Positions 7,833-15,567 of a stretch of 64,000 nt of DNA are shown in pieces. A program made the position numbers and the translations under genes. This stretch comes from Chachezhania sediminis. GTDB lineage: Bacteria; Pseudomonadota; Alphaproteobacteria; Rhodobacterales; Rhodobacteraceae. The stretch covers positions 558,001 to 622,000 of the forward strand of contig NZ_VOPH01000001.1 of assembly GCF_009765275.1 (NCBI RefSeq). Reading direction: 5' to 3'. Within the stretch, counting starts at the first letter, position 1. The number at the start of each line of letters is the position of its first letter. The notes beneath the pieces are model-generated. The model did not search any database, was not told where the DNA came from, and saw nothing but the letters and a program-made list of their open reading frames with translations.

Positions 7833-7878
7833 CCAAGGCCATTTCAATGGCCTTGGAAAGCCGCTTCAAAAGCGGCTT
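7833..7878. terminator. Two tandem hairpins between MoxR and GNAT genes
   Basis: CCAAGGCCAT/ATGGCCTTGG with loop TTCA (7833-7856) is followed by AAGCCGCTT/AAGCGGCTT with loop CAA (7858-7878). They lie immediately after the MoxR stop on the minus strand. The TTCAA-centred loops match hairpins at 21132 and 48657, suggesting a lineage-specific terminator or REP-like family. Confidence 0.55.
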
Positions 7879-7885
7879 GGCGCGG

Positions 7886-8734
7886 TCAGCGCTGGGTGCC
7901 GCGGACCATGAAGGCCAGGCGTTCGAACAGATGCACGTCCTGTTCGTTCTTCAAAAGCGCCCCGTGCAGTTTCGGCAGAGCATTCGCGCCGTCGCGCTTC
8001 AGGTCCTCGGCCGTCAGGTCCTCGGCCAGAAGCAGCTTCAGCCAGTCCAGCACTTCTGACGTCGACGGTTTCTTCTTCAGCCCCGGCGTCTCGCGCACTT
8101 CGTAGAACTGGGTCAGCGCCGTGGTCAGAAGCTGCTCCTTCACGCCGGGATGGTGCACCTCGACGATCTTGCGCATCGTGGATTCGTCGGGGAAGCGGAT
8201 GTAGTGGAAGAAGCAACGGCGCAGGAAGGCGTCCGGCAGCTCCTTCTCGTTGTTGGACGTGATGATCACGATCGGCCGGTTCACGGCCTTGATCGTCTCG
8301 CCCGTCTCGTAGACGTAGAATTCCATCCGGTCGAGTTCCTGCAGAAGGTCGTTCGGGAACTCGATATCCGCCTTGTCGATCTCGTCGATCAGCAGGACCA
8401 CCTTGTGATCGGCCGCGAAGGCCTCCCACAGCTTGCCCTTCTTGATATAGTTCGACACGTCGCGCACGCGCTCTTCGCCCAGCTGGCTGTCGCGCAGGCG
8501 GCTGACGGCGTCGTATTCGTAAAGGCCCTGCTGGGCCCGCGTGGTCGACTTGATGTTCCACTCGATCATGGGCACGCCCAGGGCGCTTGCCACCTGGCGG
8601 GCCAGTTCGGTCTTGCCGGTGCCGGGTTCCCCCTTCACCAGCAGCGGCCGTTCCAGCGTGATCGCCGCGTTCACCGCAACCGTCAGGTCGTCGGTAGAGA
8701 CATAGTCCTCGGTGCCGTCGAAGCGGGCGGTCAT
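7886..8734 (-). CDS. MoxR-family AAA+ ATPase (CoxD-like)
   Basis: A 282-residue single AAA+ module. Walker A is GEPGTGKT (35-42), Walker B LLIDEID (114-120), sensor 1 is in IVIITSNNEKELPDAFLRRC with the arginine finger, and the C-terminal lid helices follow. MoxR ATPases act as chaperones that mature metal enzymes with a VWA partner, here the gene at 4225. The two are separated by GNAT, lipoprotein and small membrane protein genes rather than adjacent. In CO-dehydrogenase clusters the CoxD/CoxE pair does this job; cox genes lie 13 kb away in this window. Confidence 0.9.
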   Translation of the reverse strand: MTARFDGTEDYVSTDDLTVAVNAAITLERPLLVKGEPGTGKTELARQVASALGVPMIEWNIKSTTRAQQGLYEYDAVSRLRDSQLGEERVRDVSNYIKKGKLWEAFAADHKVVLLIDEIDKADIEFPNDLLQELDRMEFYVYETGETIKAVNRPIVIITSNNEKELPDAFLRRCFFHYIRFPDESTMRKIVEVHHPGVKEQLLTTALTQFYEVRETPGLKKKPSTSEVLDWLKLLLAEDLTAEDLKRDGANALPKLHGALLKNEQDVHLFERLAFMVRGTQR

Positions 8735-8919
8735 TCGGCAAAATCCCTCTAAAGTGTCAACCCGACGGGTGGTAAACGGACGCCTGCGTCATTTCAAGCC
8801 TGCGGCGCCGGAACTTTGTCAGGGACGTGCCGTCATGGATGCGCAACACCCAAGTCGCGGGCCGGATCGCCGTCCGGCGACTGTCCCGGCGCCCCGGACC
8901 CGGGACGCCCCGCCCCACC

Positions 8920-9771
8920 TCACCTGAACGCGTGGGTCGAGGTGCCAAACGGCACTTCGACCATCGGGCCGTGGCAGGCCCCCAACCCATCCAGCGCATA
9001 GAAGAGGTGCGACGCGAACGAGTTGATGAAGACCGACTGGCCCGGTTGCAGGAATGCCATTTCCTGCCCCTGCCCGGCATAATCGACCCAGTAGACCGTG
9101 ATCAGCACCGGCCCGCGGTTTTCGAAGGTGATGTCGCCCATGTCCTGCACATTGGGCGAGGCCACGCCGTTCCGCGGCAGGCAGGCCTGTTCGGCCGCGA
9201 TGCCCTGCACCGCACCGACTGTGGGGGCCGGACCCTGCCCCGTCGCGGGACCTGCGCCCTGCTTGGACGGCAGCGCCACGGGAAGTTCCCTGTTCGTGTC
9301 GGGCGACGGCTTCGTCAGATCGTACCAGCATTCCTGCAGCTTCAGCAGCGCGGCCGTCGCCCCGGCCAGCGGCACGTTGTAGCTTTGCCCGTCCATCGAC
9401 ACGATCATCGTGTTGCCTGCCGCCACGGTTTCGCGCAGTGGCGTCTCGAACACGCCGTGGGCATTGCCCTGCCAGGCATAGAACGTGTCGGAGTACCGCC
9501 GCCCGTCGATGTCCAGCGTCACCGGGATCTCGGTCTCTTCCGGAAGCTTCGTCGGGAAAAGCAGTTCGAAGTTTCCCATGGGCGAGATCAGGAAGATCGT
9601 GTTGATCGCCGTGGTGCCGGGCGACAGGGCGAAACAGCCCACCATGTCGGACTGGCGCACTTCCCAGCCGCGGGTTTCCCCGAAATGCTGGCCCCAGTCC
9701 AGCGCCGCCGCCATCGAGGCCGAACAGATCAGTGCCACGGCGGTGGCCGCACGTGTCAGAAAACGCATCAT
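8920..9771 (-). CDS. Secreted protein with C-terminal VHL-beta-like domain
   Basis: A 283-residue exported protein: signal peptide MMRFLTRAATAVALICSASMAAA, then a beta-rich N-terminal domain and a Pro/Gly/Ala linker near residue 175. The C-terminal domain contains NRGPVLITVYWVDYAGQGQE, then LQPGQSVFINSFASHLFYALD. That order (NR.P..., W.DY.G, PG, S..SHLF) resembles the beta domain of the von Hippel-Lindau protein, which also occurs in bacterial secreted proteins. Four cysteines could form disulfides. GGGGA precedes the ATG. It leads the minus-strand block that ends with the VWA gene, but a 185-bp gap separates it from MoxR. Confidence 0.72.
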   Translation of the reverse strand: MMRFLTRAATAVALICSASMAAALDWGQHFGETRGWEVRQSDMVGCFALSPGTTAINTIFLISPMGNFELLFPTKLPEETEIPVTLDIDGRRYSDTFYAWQGNAHGVFETPLRETVAAGNTMIVSMDGQSYNVPLAGATAALLKLQECWYDLTKPSPDTNRELPVALPSKQGAGPATGQGPAPTVGAVQGIAAEQACLPRNGVASPNVQDMGDITFENRGPVLITVYWVDYAGQGQEMAFLQPGQSVFINSFASHLFYALDGLGACHGPMVEVPFGTSTHAFR

Positions 9772-9976
9772 GAAAATGTCCCCGATTCCGCGCCTGAATA
9801 ACGCTTCTTGCGATCACGAAGCCTATCGGCTGCACCGGGTCCGGCAAGCATTTTGAGGTCCCCTGCCACACAATACCGCCGTCTTTGCAATGAGACACTG
9901 TCGCCAGGGGCGCAACCCATGATTGAACAGCCCGGCGCCAGGCCGCACCCGGGGCCGGTAATGCCCGGAAAATCCC

Positions 9977-10005
9977 TTGAAATCAGGCCAGGCGAATCCT
10001 TAAAA
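9977..10005 (+). promoter_or_regulatory. Possible dksA promoter in a 421-bp gap
   Basis: TTGAAA (9977-9982), a 17-bp spacer and TTAAAA (10000-10005) could be a sigma-70-type promoter about 190 bp before dksA. The gap 9772-10192 is AT-rich between 9995 and 10060 and holds no convincing gene. The long 5' region before the dksA start has no other structure that I can see. Confidence 0.3.
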
Positions 10006-10192
10006 GTACATTTGTATCAGATGTTTAATGGTTAATGCCTAAGTTTTAATCAGATGCAGCTTGTGAACGCAAAGCGGCTATGAATGTGTAGTGACAATCT
10101 CGGGGACCTCGGCTAAACGCTGCGCAGAAGGGGGCCAAATGTCTGGAAAATCTGACGAGATCGACGTTAGGGGCCAAACCGAGGGGACCAAG

Positions 10193-10615
10193 ATGAAGCA
10201 GGAAGTGTTTCTTCCGGAGGACTATAGTCCAGCCGAAGACGAACCCTTTATGAACGACCGCCAGCTTGAATATTTCCGCCGCAAGCTGGTGGCCTGGAAA
10301 CAGGATCTGCTGGCAGACAGTCGCGACACGATCGAAGGACTGCAGGACGGCACGCGGAACATTCCCGATGTCGCCGACCGTGCAAGCGAGGAAACGGATC
10401 GCGCCCTTGAACTGCGTACCCGGGACCGCCAGCGCAAGCTGGTCGCCAAGATCGACAGCGCCCTGCGCCGGATCGAAGAAGGCGAATACGGCTACTGCGA
10501 GGTCACGGGCGATCCGATCTCTCTCAAGCGTCTCGACGCGCGGCCCATCGCCACGATGAGCCTAGAAGCCCAGGAGCGGCACGAGCGGCGCGAACGCGTC
10601 CACCGCGACGATTAA
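10193..10615 (+). CDS. dksA: RNA polymerase-binding transcription factor DksA
   Basis: A 140-residue DksA that works with ppGpp on RNA polymerase to control rRNA and amino-acid promoters. The long coiled coil carries the DxxDxA tip motif (DVADRA, about 59-64). The C-terminal globular domain, YCEVTGDPISLKRLDARP, keeps only the first zinc-finger cysteine (C102); the other three positions are Thr, Ser and Ala. Such low-cysteine DksA proteins are known in alphaproteobacteria. ATG at 10193 is preferred over in-frame upstream starts because of GAGGGGA just before it and the MKxEVFLPEDY start typical of the family. A strong terminator follows. Confidence 0.93.
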   Translation: MKQEVFLPEDYSPAEDEPFMNDRQLEYFRRKLVAWKQDLLADSRDTIEGLQDGTRNIPDVADRASEETDRALELRTRDRQRKLVAKIDSALRRIEEGEYGYCEVTGDPISLKRLDARPIATMSLEAQERHERRERVHRDD

Positions 10616-10741
10616 GGATCAGATGCGCCCGGGCCGGGTCGTCAGTCGGCCCGGAACCAGCGCGTCGCGCTCCCGAAACAGGTGGCCAGTGCTCTGGCCT
10701 GTCCGGTCCCCCGGAATGCCTGCAAGGGACGCACAGGATCG

Positions 10742-10780
10742 AAACCGCCGGGGCGCCCTGCTCCGGCGGTTTGTTTTTTT
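10742..10780 (+). terminator. Rho-independent terminator after dksA
   Basis: AAACCGCCGG (10742-10751) pairs with CCGGCGGTTT (10763-10772) across an 11-nt loop and is followed by GTTTTTTT. It is one of the clearest intrinsic terminators in the window. It lies 127 bases after dksA and 49 bases before the next gene, so a short non-coding transcript in between is possible but unsupported. Confidence 0.85.
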
Positions 10781-10828
10781 GGGCCGCAAGTTCCAGCTGC
10801 GGCGGATCGTGAACGGAAAGACGGACCC

Positions 10829-12022
10829 ATGGATCAGGGCAAATTGCAGACCGCAGCACTGGACGGCCTGAATGTCGCGGTGCTGGGCGCCGGGATCGGC
10901 GGCCTGACGGCCGCCCTGGCGCTGGCCGCCCGGGGCGCGCGGGTCACCGTTCACGAACAGGCACCTGCAATCACCGAGGTCGGCGCCGGCCTGCAGATCA
11001 GCCCCAACGGCGCCGTCGTCCTGAAGGCGCTGGGTCTGAAGCCCGAACTGGACGCCATCGCGACATGGGCCCGCCACGTGATCCTGCACGATTATCGCCG
11101 CGCGGGCGAGGTCATCCGCCTCGACGTCTCGCACGGGGGGCAGGCCGCCTATGCGCTCGTGCACCGCGCCGACCTGATCGCTTTTCTGGAACGGGCAGCC
11201 CGGGCCCGCGGGATCGGGATCTTCCTGGGCCGGCAGGTCGCATCCGTTGCCCCGGGCACGCCTGCGACGGTCACCTTTGCCGATGGCGCAACGCTTCAGG
11301 CCGACCTTGTCGTCGGCGCCGACGGCGTCCATTCCGTCGCCCGCGCTGCCCTGAACGATGCAGCCTCCGCCCGCTTTACCGGACAGGTCGCCTGGCGCGC
11401 GACGGTGCCGATGACCGATCCGGTGGACCCGGATGTCCGCCTGTACATGGGACCGGGCCGGCATCTGGTCCGTTATCCCCTGAGGGGCGGCCAGTTGATG
11501 AACATCGTCGCGGTCGAGGAACGCCGCGGCTGGGCCGAGGAAGGCTGGCACCACACGGACGATCCCGCCAACCTGCGCGCGGCCTTCGCCGCCTTCCGGG
11601 GCGAGGTGCCGGGCCTTCTGGCACAGGTCGATCACGTGGCGCTGTGGGGCCTCTTCCGCCACCCGGTGGCCGCGCGCTGGACCGGCCCCGGCACGGCGAT
11701 CCTGGGGGACGCCGCCCATCCCACCCTGCCCTTCCTGGCACAGGGCGCGAATCTGGCGATGGAGGACGCATATACCCTGGCCCGCTGCCTGGCCGAAGGG
11801 TCGGGCGCGCAGAACGAAAAGCTGATGCAATACCAGCGCCGAAGGCGCGACCGTGCAGCAAAGGTCATCGACGCCTCGACCCGTAATGCCTGGAAGTACC
11901 ACGTCCGCTTCCAGCCTGCACGGCTGATCGGCCATACCGGCCTGTCGATCCTGGGCCGGATCGCACCCGACGCGATGACGCGCCAGTTCGACTGGATCCA
12001 TGCCCACGACGTGACGGCGTGA
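10829..12022 (+). CDS. FAD-dependent monooxygenase (salicylate hydroxylase-like)
   Basis: A 397-residue class A flavoprotein hydroxylase. It has the N-terminal FAD-binding GAGIGGLTAALALA, the DG motif VVGADGVHSVAR, and the second FAD motif GDAAHPTLPFLAQGANLAMED. It resembles 6-hydroxynicotinate/salicylate hydroxylases and UbiH-like enzymes; the substrate is not deducible. The ATG is chosen with GGAAAG upstream. It is not obviously in an operon: a terminator precedes it and about 120 bp separate it from the Fe-S carrier gene. Confidence 0.88.
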   Translation: MDQGKLQTAALDGLNVAVLGAGIGGLTAALALAARGARVTVHEQAPAITEVGAGLQISPNGAVVLKALGLKPELDAIATWARHVILHDYRRAGEVIRLDVSHGGQAAYALVHRADLIAFLERAARARGIGIFLGRQVASVAPGTPATVTFADGATLQADLVVGADGVHSVARAALNDAASARFTGQVAWRATVPMTDPVDPDVRLYMGPGRHLVRYPLRGGQLMNIVAVEERRGWAEEGWHHTDDPANLRAAFAAFRGEVPGLLAQVDHVALWGLFRHPVAARWTGPGTAILGDAAHPTLPFLAQGANLAMEDAYTLARCLAEGSGAQNEKLMQYQRRRRDRAAKVIDASTRNAWKYHVRFQPARLIGHTGLSILGRIAPDAMTRQFDWIHAHDVTA

Positions 12023-12146
12023 CCTGCGGCACCGCCCGCATTGCGGGCTTTCGCTAAATTGATCGAACCCCGGCCGGCGCCGATCCCCGCCCGCCCTTGA
12101 GCCAACGGGGCCAAGGGCTTATGTTCGGGATCAAAGGAGATGTCCC

Positions 12147-12542
12147 ATGTTCGGAATTCCCGGCAAGCAGGCCGTCACGCTGACCCCGCGGGCGGTGTCG
12201 CAGATCACCAGGCTGATGGACCGCAGCGGTCATCAGGGCCTGCGTCTTGGCGTGAAGAAAGGCGGCTGCGCAGGCATGGAATACACGCTCGACTATGTCG
12301 GCCGTGACGACGAGCTGAACCCCCTGGACGAGGTCGTCGAACAGGACGGCGCCAAGGTGATGATCGCGCCCATGGCGCAGATGTTCCTTTTCGGAACGGA
12401 AATCGACTATGAAACCGGGCTTCTCGATTCCGGCTTCCGCTTCAACAACCCGAACGTGACCGAGGCCTGCGGCTGCGGTGAATCGATCAAGTTCGGCAAT
12501 GCGGAAGAAATGGCCGAGGCCTTCAAGCTGCCCGGCAACTGA
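12147..12542 (+). CDS. A-type iron-sulfur cluster carrier (HesB/IscA/SufA family)
   Basis: A 131-residue A-type carrier that receives and delivers Fe-S clusters to apoproteins. The three cluster-binding cysteines are present: C41 in KKGGCAGMEY, and C108 and C110 in EACGCGES. The length is slightly above the usual 105-120 because of an N-terminal extension. AAGGAG precedes the ATG. No other isc or suf gene is in the window, so it stands apart from the main assembly operon. Confidence 0.92.
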   Translation: MFGIPGKQAVTLTPRAVSQITRLMDRSGHQGLRLGVKKGGCAGMEYTLDYVGRDDELNPLDEVVEQDGAKVMIAPMAQMFLFGTEIDYETGLLDSGFRFNNPNVTEACGCGESIKFGNAEEMAEAFKLPGN

Positions 12543-12568
12543 CCCGCCGTTTACGGGCCCTGTGACGT

Positions 12569-12592
12569 AAACCCGCGAATGACCGCGGGTTT
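12569..12592 (+). terminator. Terminator-like hairpin after the A-type carrier gene
   Basis: AAACCCGCG (12569-12577) pairs with CGCGGGTTT (12584-12592) around a six-base loop, 27 bases after the stop. The T-tract is only three bases. Confidence 0.6.
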
Positions 12593-12721
12593 CCGCTGCG
12601 CCTCAGCTTTGGGCAGTTGCGCGTCACCGCCGTTCCCCTTCGCCGCAGGTCCCGCGCTGACGCTTGCCCGGTCGCGATCCATTGCCTATGCCCAAGGAAC
12701 AGGCAGAGGAAAGGATCCGAC

Positions 12722-13486
12722 ATGCGGCAGAAACTGGCAGCCGGGAACTGGAAGATGAACGGAACGCTGGCCGATCTCGACGAGGTCGAGACCTTGCTGA
12801 CCGATCACCCCGACCCCGCCTCCGAAATGCTGCTGTGCCTGCCGGCGACGCTGATCCACAGTGCGGCACAACGCTTCGGCAACCGCCCCATTGCCTTTGG
12901 CGGGCAGGACTGCCGCGCGGAAGATTCGGGCGCCTTCACCGGCGACATCTCGGCCCCGATGCTGGCCGATGCCGGGGCCAGCCACGTGATCCTGGGCCAT
13001 TCCGAACGCCGCACGGGCTATGACGAACACAACACGCTGGTACGTGCCAAGGCGCGCGCTGCGATGAACGCGGGCCTTGTCGCCATCATCTGCGTCGGCG
13101 AAAGCCTGGAAGACCGCGAGGCGGAAAACACGCTGGACCTGATCGCGGGCCAGATGTCGGGATCGATTCCCGACACCGCCACGGGCGAAAACCTGGTCCT
13201 GGCCTACGAACCGATCTGGGCCATCGGCACCGGGCTGACGCCGACCATGGACCAGATCGCCGAAGTCCACGACTACATGCGCGAACGGCTGGAACGCCGC
13301 TTCGGCGCAGGCGTGGGCCGGTCGGTCCGGCTGCTTTATGGCGGGTCGGTGAAACCGTCGAACGCGGCTGAAATCTTCGACGTCCCGAATGTCGACGGCG
13401 CGCTGGTCGGCGGCGCCAGCCTGAAAGCAGCCGATTTCGGCGGCATCCTGGCGGCCCTGGACGCCAGCCCGGCCGAGGGCGGCTGA
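12722..13486 (+). CDS. tpiA: Triosephosphate isomerase
   Basis: A 254-residue TIM-barrel enzyme interconverting dihydroxyacetone phosphate and glyceraldehyde 3-phosphate in glycolysis and gluconeogenesis. Signatures: substrate-binding Asn and Lys in GNWKMNG, catalytic His in ILGHSERR, catalytic Glu in AYEPIWAIGTG (loop 6 follows), and the phosphate-binding LLYGGSVKPSN and GALVGGASL. Start chosen at ATG with AAAGGA upstream. A cytochrome P450 gene begins only ten bases after the stop. Confidence 0.96.
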   Translation: MRQKLAAGNWKMNGTLADLDEVETLLTDHPDPASEMLLCLPATLIHSAAQRFGNRPIAFGGQDCRAEDSGAFTGDISAPMLADAGASHVILGHSERRTGYDEHNTLVRAKARAAMNAGLVAIICVGESLEDREAENTLDLIAGQMSGSIPDTATGENLVLAYEPIWAIGTGLTPTMDQIAEVHDYMRERLERRFGAGVGRSVRLLYGGSVKPSNAAEIFDVPNVDGALVGGASLKAADFGGILAALDASPAEGG

Positions 13487-13496
13487 GGCACGCTGC

Positions 13497-14681
13497 ATGC
13501 TGCCCGACCTGACGCAAAGCCCGACGGATCCGGACTTTGTCCAGGATCCCTACGCCTTCTATGCGCGCGCCCGCGCGACCGGACCGCTGGTGATGTGGAC
13601 GGATTACGGCATGCCGGCCGCAACGACCCATGCGGCGGTCCAGGCCCTGCTGCGCGACCGTCGTTTCGGGCGCGAAATCCCGTCGGAACTGGCCAAGGCT
13701 CCCCCGCCCCATCTTGCGCCCTTCTACACGGTCGAGGACCATTCCCTGCTGGAGGCCGAGCCGCCCCGCCACACCCGCCTGCGCGGGCTGGTGCTGCGCG
13801 CCTTCACCTCTGCCCGGATCGCGGCACTGGCGCCCTGGGTCGAGGATCTGTGCAACGGGCTGGTCGACGACTTCCCCACCGAACCCTACGACATCCTGCA
13901 GACCTACTGCACCCAGGTTCCGGTCCTGACCATCGCCCGCCTTCTGGGCGTGCCCGGAGAAATGGCGCCGCAGCTCCTGTCCTGGTCCCACGACATGGTG
14001 GCGATGTACCAGTCCTCGCGCGATCGCGGTGTGGAAGACCGTGCCGCCAGGGCCGCGACAGAGTTCAGCACCTATATCGCAGGCTATGCCGACAGCCGCC
14101 GCGACGCCCCGGCGGACGATCTGATCACCGATCTTCTGGCCGCCGAGGCCCAGGGCCAGCGCCTGTCGACCCAGGAGCTGGTGACGACCTGCATCCTGCT
14201 TCTGAACGCCGGACACGAGGCAACGGTCCACGCCCTGGGCAACGGCATCCGCGCGCTGATCGCGACCGGCACGGGTTCTGTCTGCACCACATCGGAAGGC
14301 GCCGAAACGGCAGTGGAGGAAATCCTCCGCCACGATCCGCCGCTGCATGTCTTTACCCGCTACGCCTATGAAGATACCGAGCTTCTCGGGCACAGGTTCC
14401 ACCGCGGAGACCAGGTGGCGCTGTTGCTGGGATCTGCCGGTCGTGACGACACGATCTGGGATGCACCCAACCGGTTTGACCCGACCCGCCCCGCGAAACC
14501 CCACGCGGCCTTCGGCGCGGGCCTGCACTTCTGCCTGGGCGCTCCATTGGCCAGGCTGGAAATACGCACGGCCCTGCGGGTGCTGTTCACCCGTTGCCCG
14601 CAGATCCACATGCCGGAACCGGCGATGTTCGCGAACACCTACCACTTCCATGGACTGACCGGGCTTCGGGTCGCGCTCTGA
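13497..14681 (+). CDS. Cytochrome P450
   Basis: A 394-residue soluble bacterial P450. The I-helix oxygen-activation motif is LNAGHEATVHALGNG (AGxxT form), the ExxR motif EEILR is near residue 274, and the haem-binding loop is FGAGLHFCLGAPLARLE with the proximal ligand C346. The substrate is unknown and there is no dedicated redox partner beside it. It begins ten bases after tpiA with GAGG eight bases before the ATG, so it is probably co-transcribed with tpiA, an unusual pairing. Confidence 0.93.
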   Translation: MLPDLTQSPTDPDFVQDPYAFYARARATGPLVMWTDYGMPAATTHAAVQALLRDRRFGREIPSELAKAPPPHLAPFYTVEDHSLLEAEPPRHTRLRGLVLRAFTSARIAALAPWVEDLCNGLVDDFPTEPYDILQTYCTQVPVLTIARLLGVPGEMAPQLLSWSHDMVAMYQSSRDRGVEDRAARAATEFSTYIAGYADSRRDAPADDLITDLLAAEAQGQRLSTQELVTTCILLLNAGHEATVHALGNGIRALIATGTGSVCTTSEGAETAVEEILRHDPPLHVFTRYAYEDTELLGHRFHRGDQVALLLGSAGRDDTIWDAPNRFDPTRPAKPHAAFGAGLHFCLGAPLARLEIRTALRVLFTRCPQIHMPEPAMFANTYHFHGLTGLRVAL

Positions 14682-14715
14682 GCCCGGGTCCATGATCGGG
14701 TCTAGGGTCGAGATT

Positions 14716-14779
14716 GGGGGCTCTGCCCCCGCCCGCCCTTCGGGCGGACTCCCCCGAGGGTATTTGAAGACCGAAGAAG
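14716..14779 (-). repeat. Dispersed intergenic repeat, copy 2
   Basis: Read on the minus strand this begins CTTCTTCGGTCTTCAAATA, continues CCCTCGGGGGAGTCCG, has a GCCCG/CGGGC stem and ends in GGGGGCAGAGCCCCC, the same architecture as 4039-4103 in the opposite orientation. It lies between the convergent P450 and Lrp genes, where it could act as a terminator. The rest of the 240-bp gap holds nothing recognisable. Confidence 0.75.
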
Positions 14780-14920
14780 CGGGGGCGTGTTTCTTCTCTT
14801 GCCAAATACTCGCCAGGCCGCGCCGCTGCGGACCATTTCGGTATCCGGGCGGCGCGCGGGCCCTCCCGTGGCATCTGAAATGCGCGGCAGCGCGCCTTGT
14901 TGCGACGACTGCGGCAGGGT

Positions 14921-15391
14921 TCAGTCGGTGTCGAGGGGGAGTGCCGTGGTGGACTTGATTTCCTCCATCGACAGGAGGGCGGTCACGTTGTGGATGCGGA
15001 CCTCCTTGATCAGCGACTGATAGAAGGCGTCGTAGGCGCGCGCGTTCTTCACCCGGACCTTCAGGATATAGTCGATGTCCCCAGCCAGGCGGTGGGCCTC
15101 CTGCACTTCGGGGCGGGCGCGGACCGTGGCCAGGAACTTGTCCAGCCATTCCTGCGCGTGTTCCGACGTACGGATCAGGACGAAGAAGCAGGCCTCGTAG
15201 CCCAGCGCCTCGGCGTCCAGCACCACCGTCTGCGGTCCGACCACGCCCGCCTCGCGCAGCTTGCGGATCCGGTTCCAGACCGGGGTCTTGGACGACCCCA
15301 CCCGGCTTGCGATTTCATCCAGCGACTGGCCCGCATCGCGCTGCAGTTCCGAAAGGATTTTCCGGTCCAGCTCGTCTATTCGCACGGTCAT
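14921..15391 (-). CDS. Lrp/AsnC-family regulator, probable controller of the cys operon
   Basis: A 156-residue Lrp-type protein. The N-terminal winged helix-turn-helix runs from LDRKILSELQRDAG through SSKTPVWNRIRKLREAGVV, and the C-terminal RAM ligand-binding domain includes AHRLAGDIDYILKVRV. ATG at 15391 is preferred, with GGGGGAAC upstream. It is transcribed divergently from the cysG operon across a 176-bp gap with a palindrome, so it is likely to regulate sulfate assimilation (inference from position). Confidence 0.88.
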   Translation of the reverse strand: MTVRIDELDRKILSELQRDAGQSLDEIASRVGSSKTPVWNRIRKLREAGVVGPQTVVLDAEALGYEACFFVLIRTSEHAQEWLDKFLATVRARPEVQEAHRLAGDIDYILKVRVKNARAYDAFYQSLIKEVRIHNVTALLSMEEIKSTTALPLDTD

Positions 15392-15464
15392 CCCGTTCCC
15401 CCTGATTTCTCGAAACCTGCGTTCCGCCGCAGTGCCGCATAGGAACATACGTCCTTATTTGCGC

Positions 15465-15476
15465 CGCCATATGGCG
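15465..15476. promoter_or_regulatory. 12-bp palindrome between the Lrp gene and cysG
   Basis: CGCCATATGGCG is a perfect palindrome roughly midway in the divergent Lrp/cysG gap, next to AT-rich sequence around 15488-15505. It is a candidate operator; binding by the Lrp protein is inference. Confidence 0.35.
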
Positions 15477-15567
15477 CGATACCGGAACAATTTCCTATAT
15501 TCGACATCAGGTCAATGAGACAGACCCCATTGGGCCCGCCGGGTCGCCATCAACAGGAGCATGCGAC

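Noticed and set aside
9808-10035. 75-residue plus-strand frame before dksA
   Set aside because: No ribosome site, part lies in AT-rich leader, and no recognisable protein.
10616-10741. Small RNA between dksA and the terminator
   Set aside because: A strong terminator exists but no separate promoter is visible; most likely the dksA 3' UTR.
13086-15149. 687-residue minus-strand frame across tpiA and the P450 gene
   Set aside because: Runs through several real genes and an intergenic repeat; no domain.
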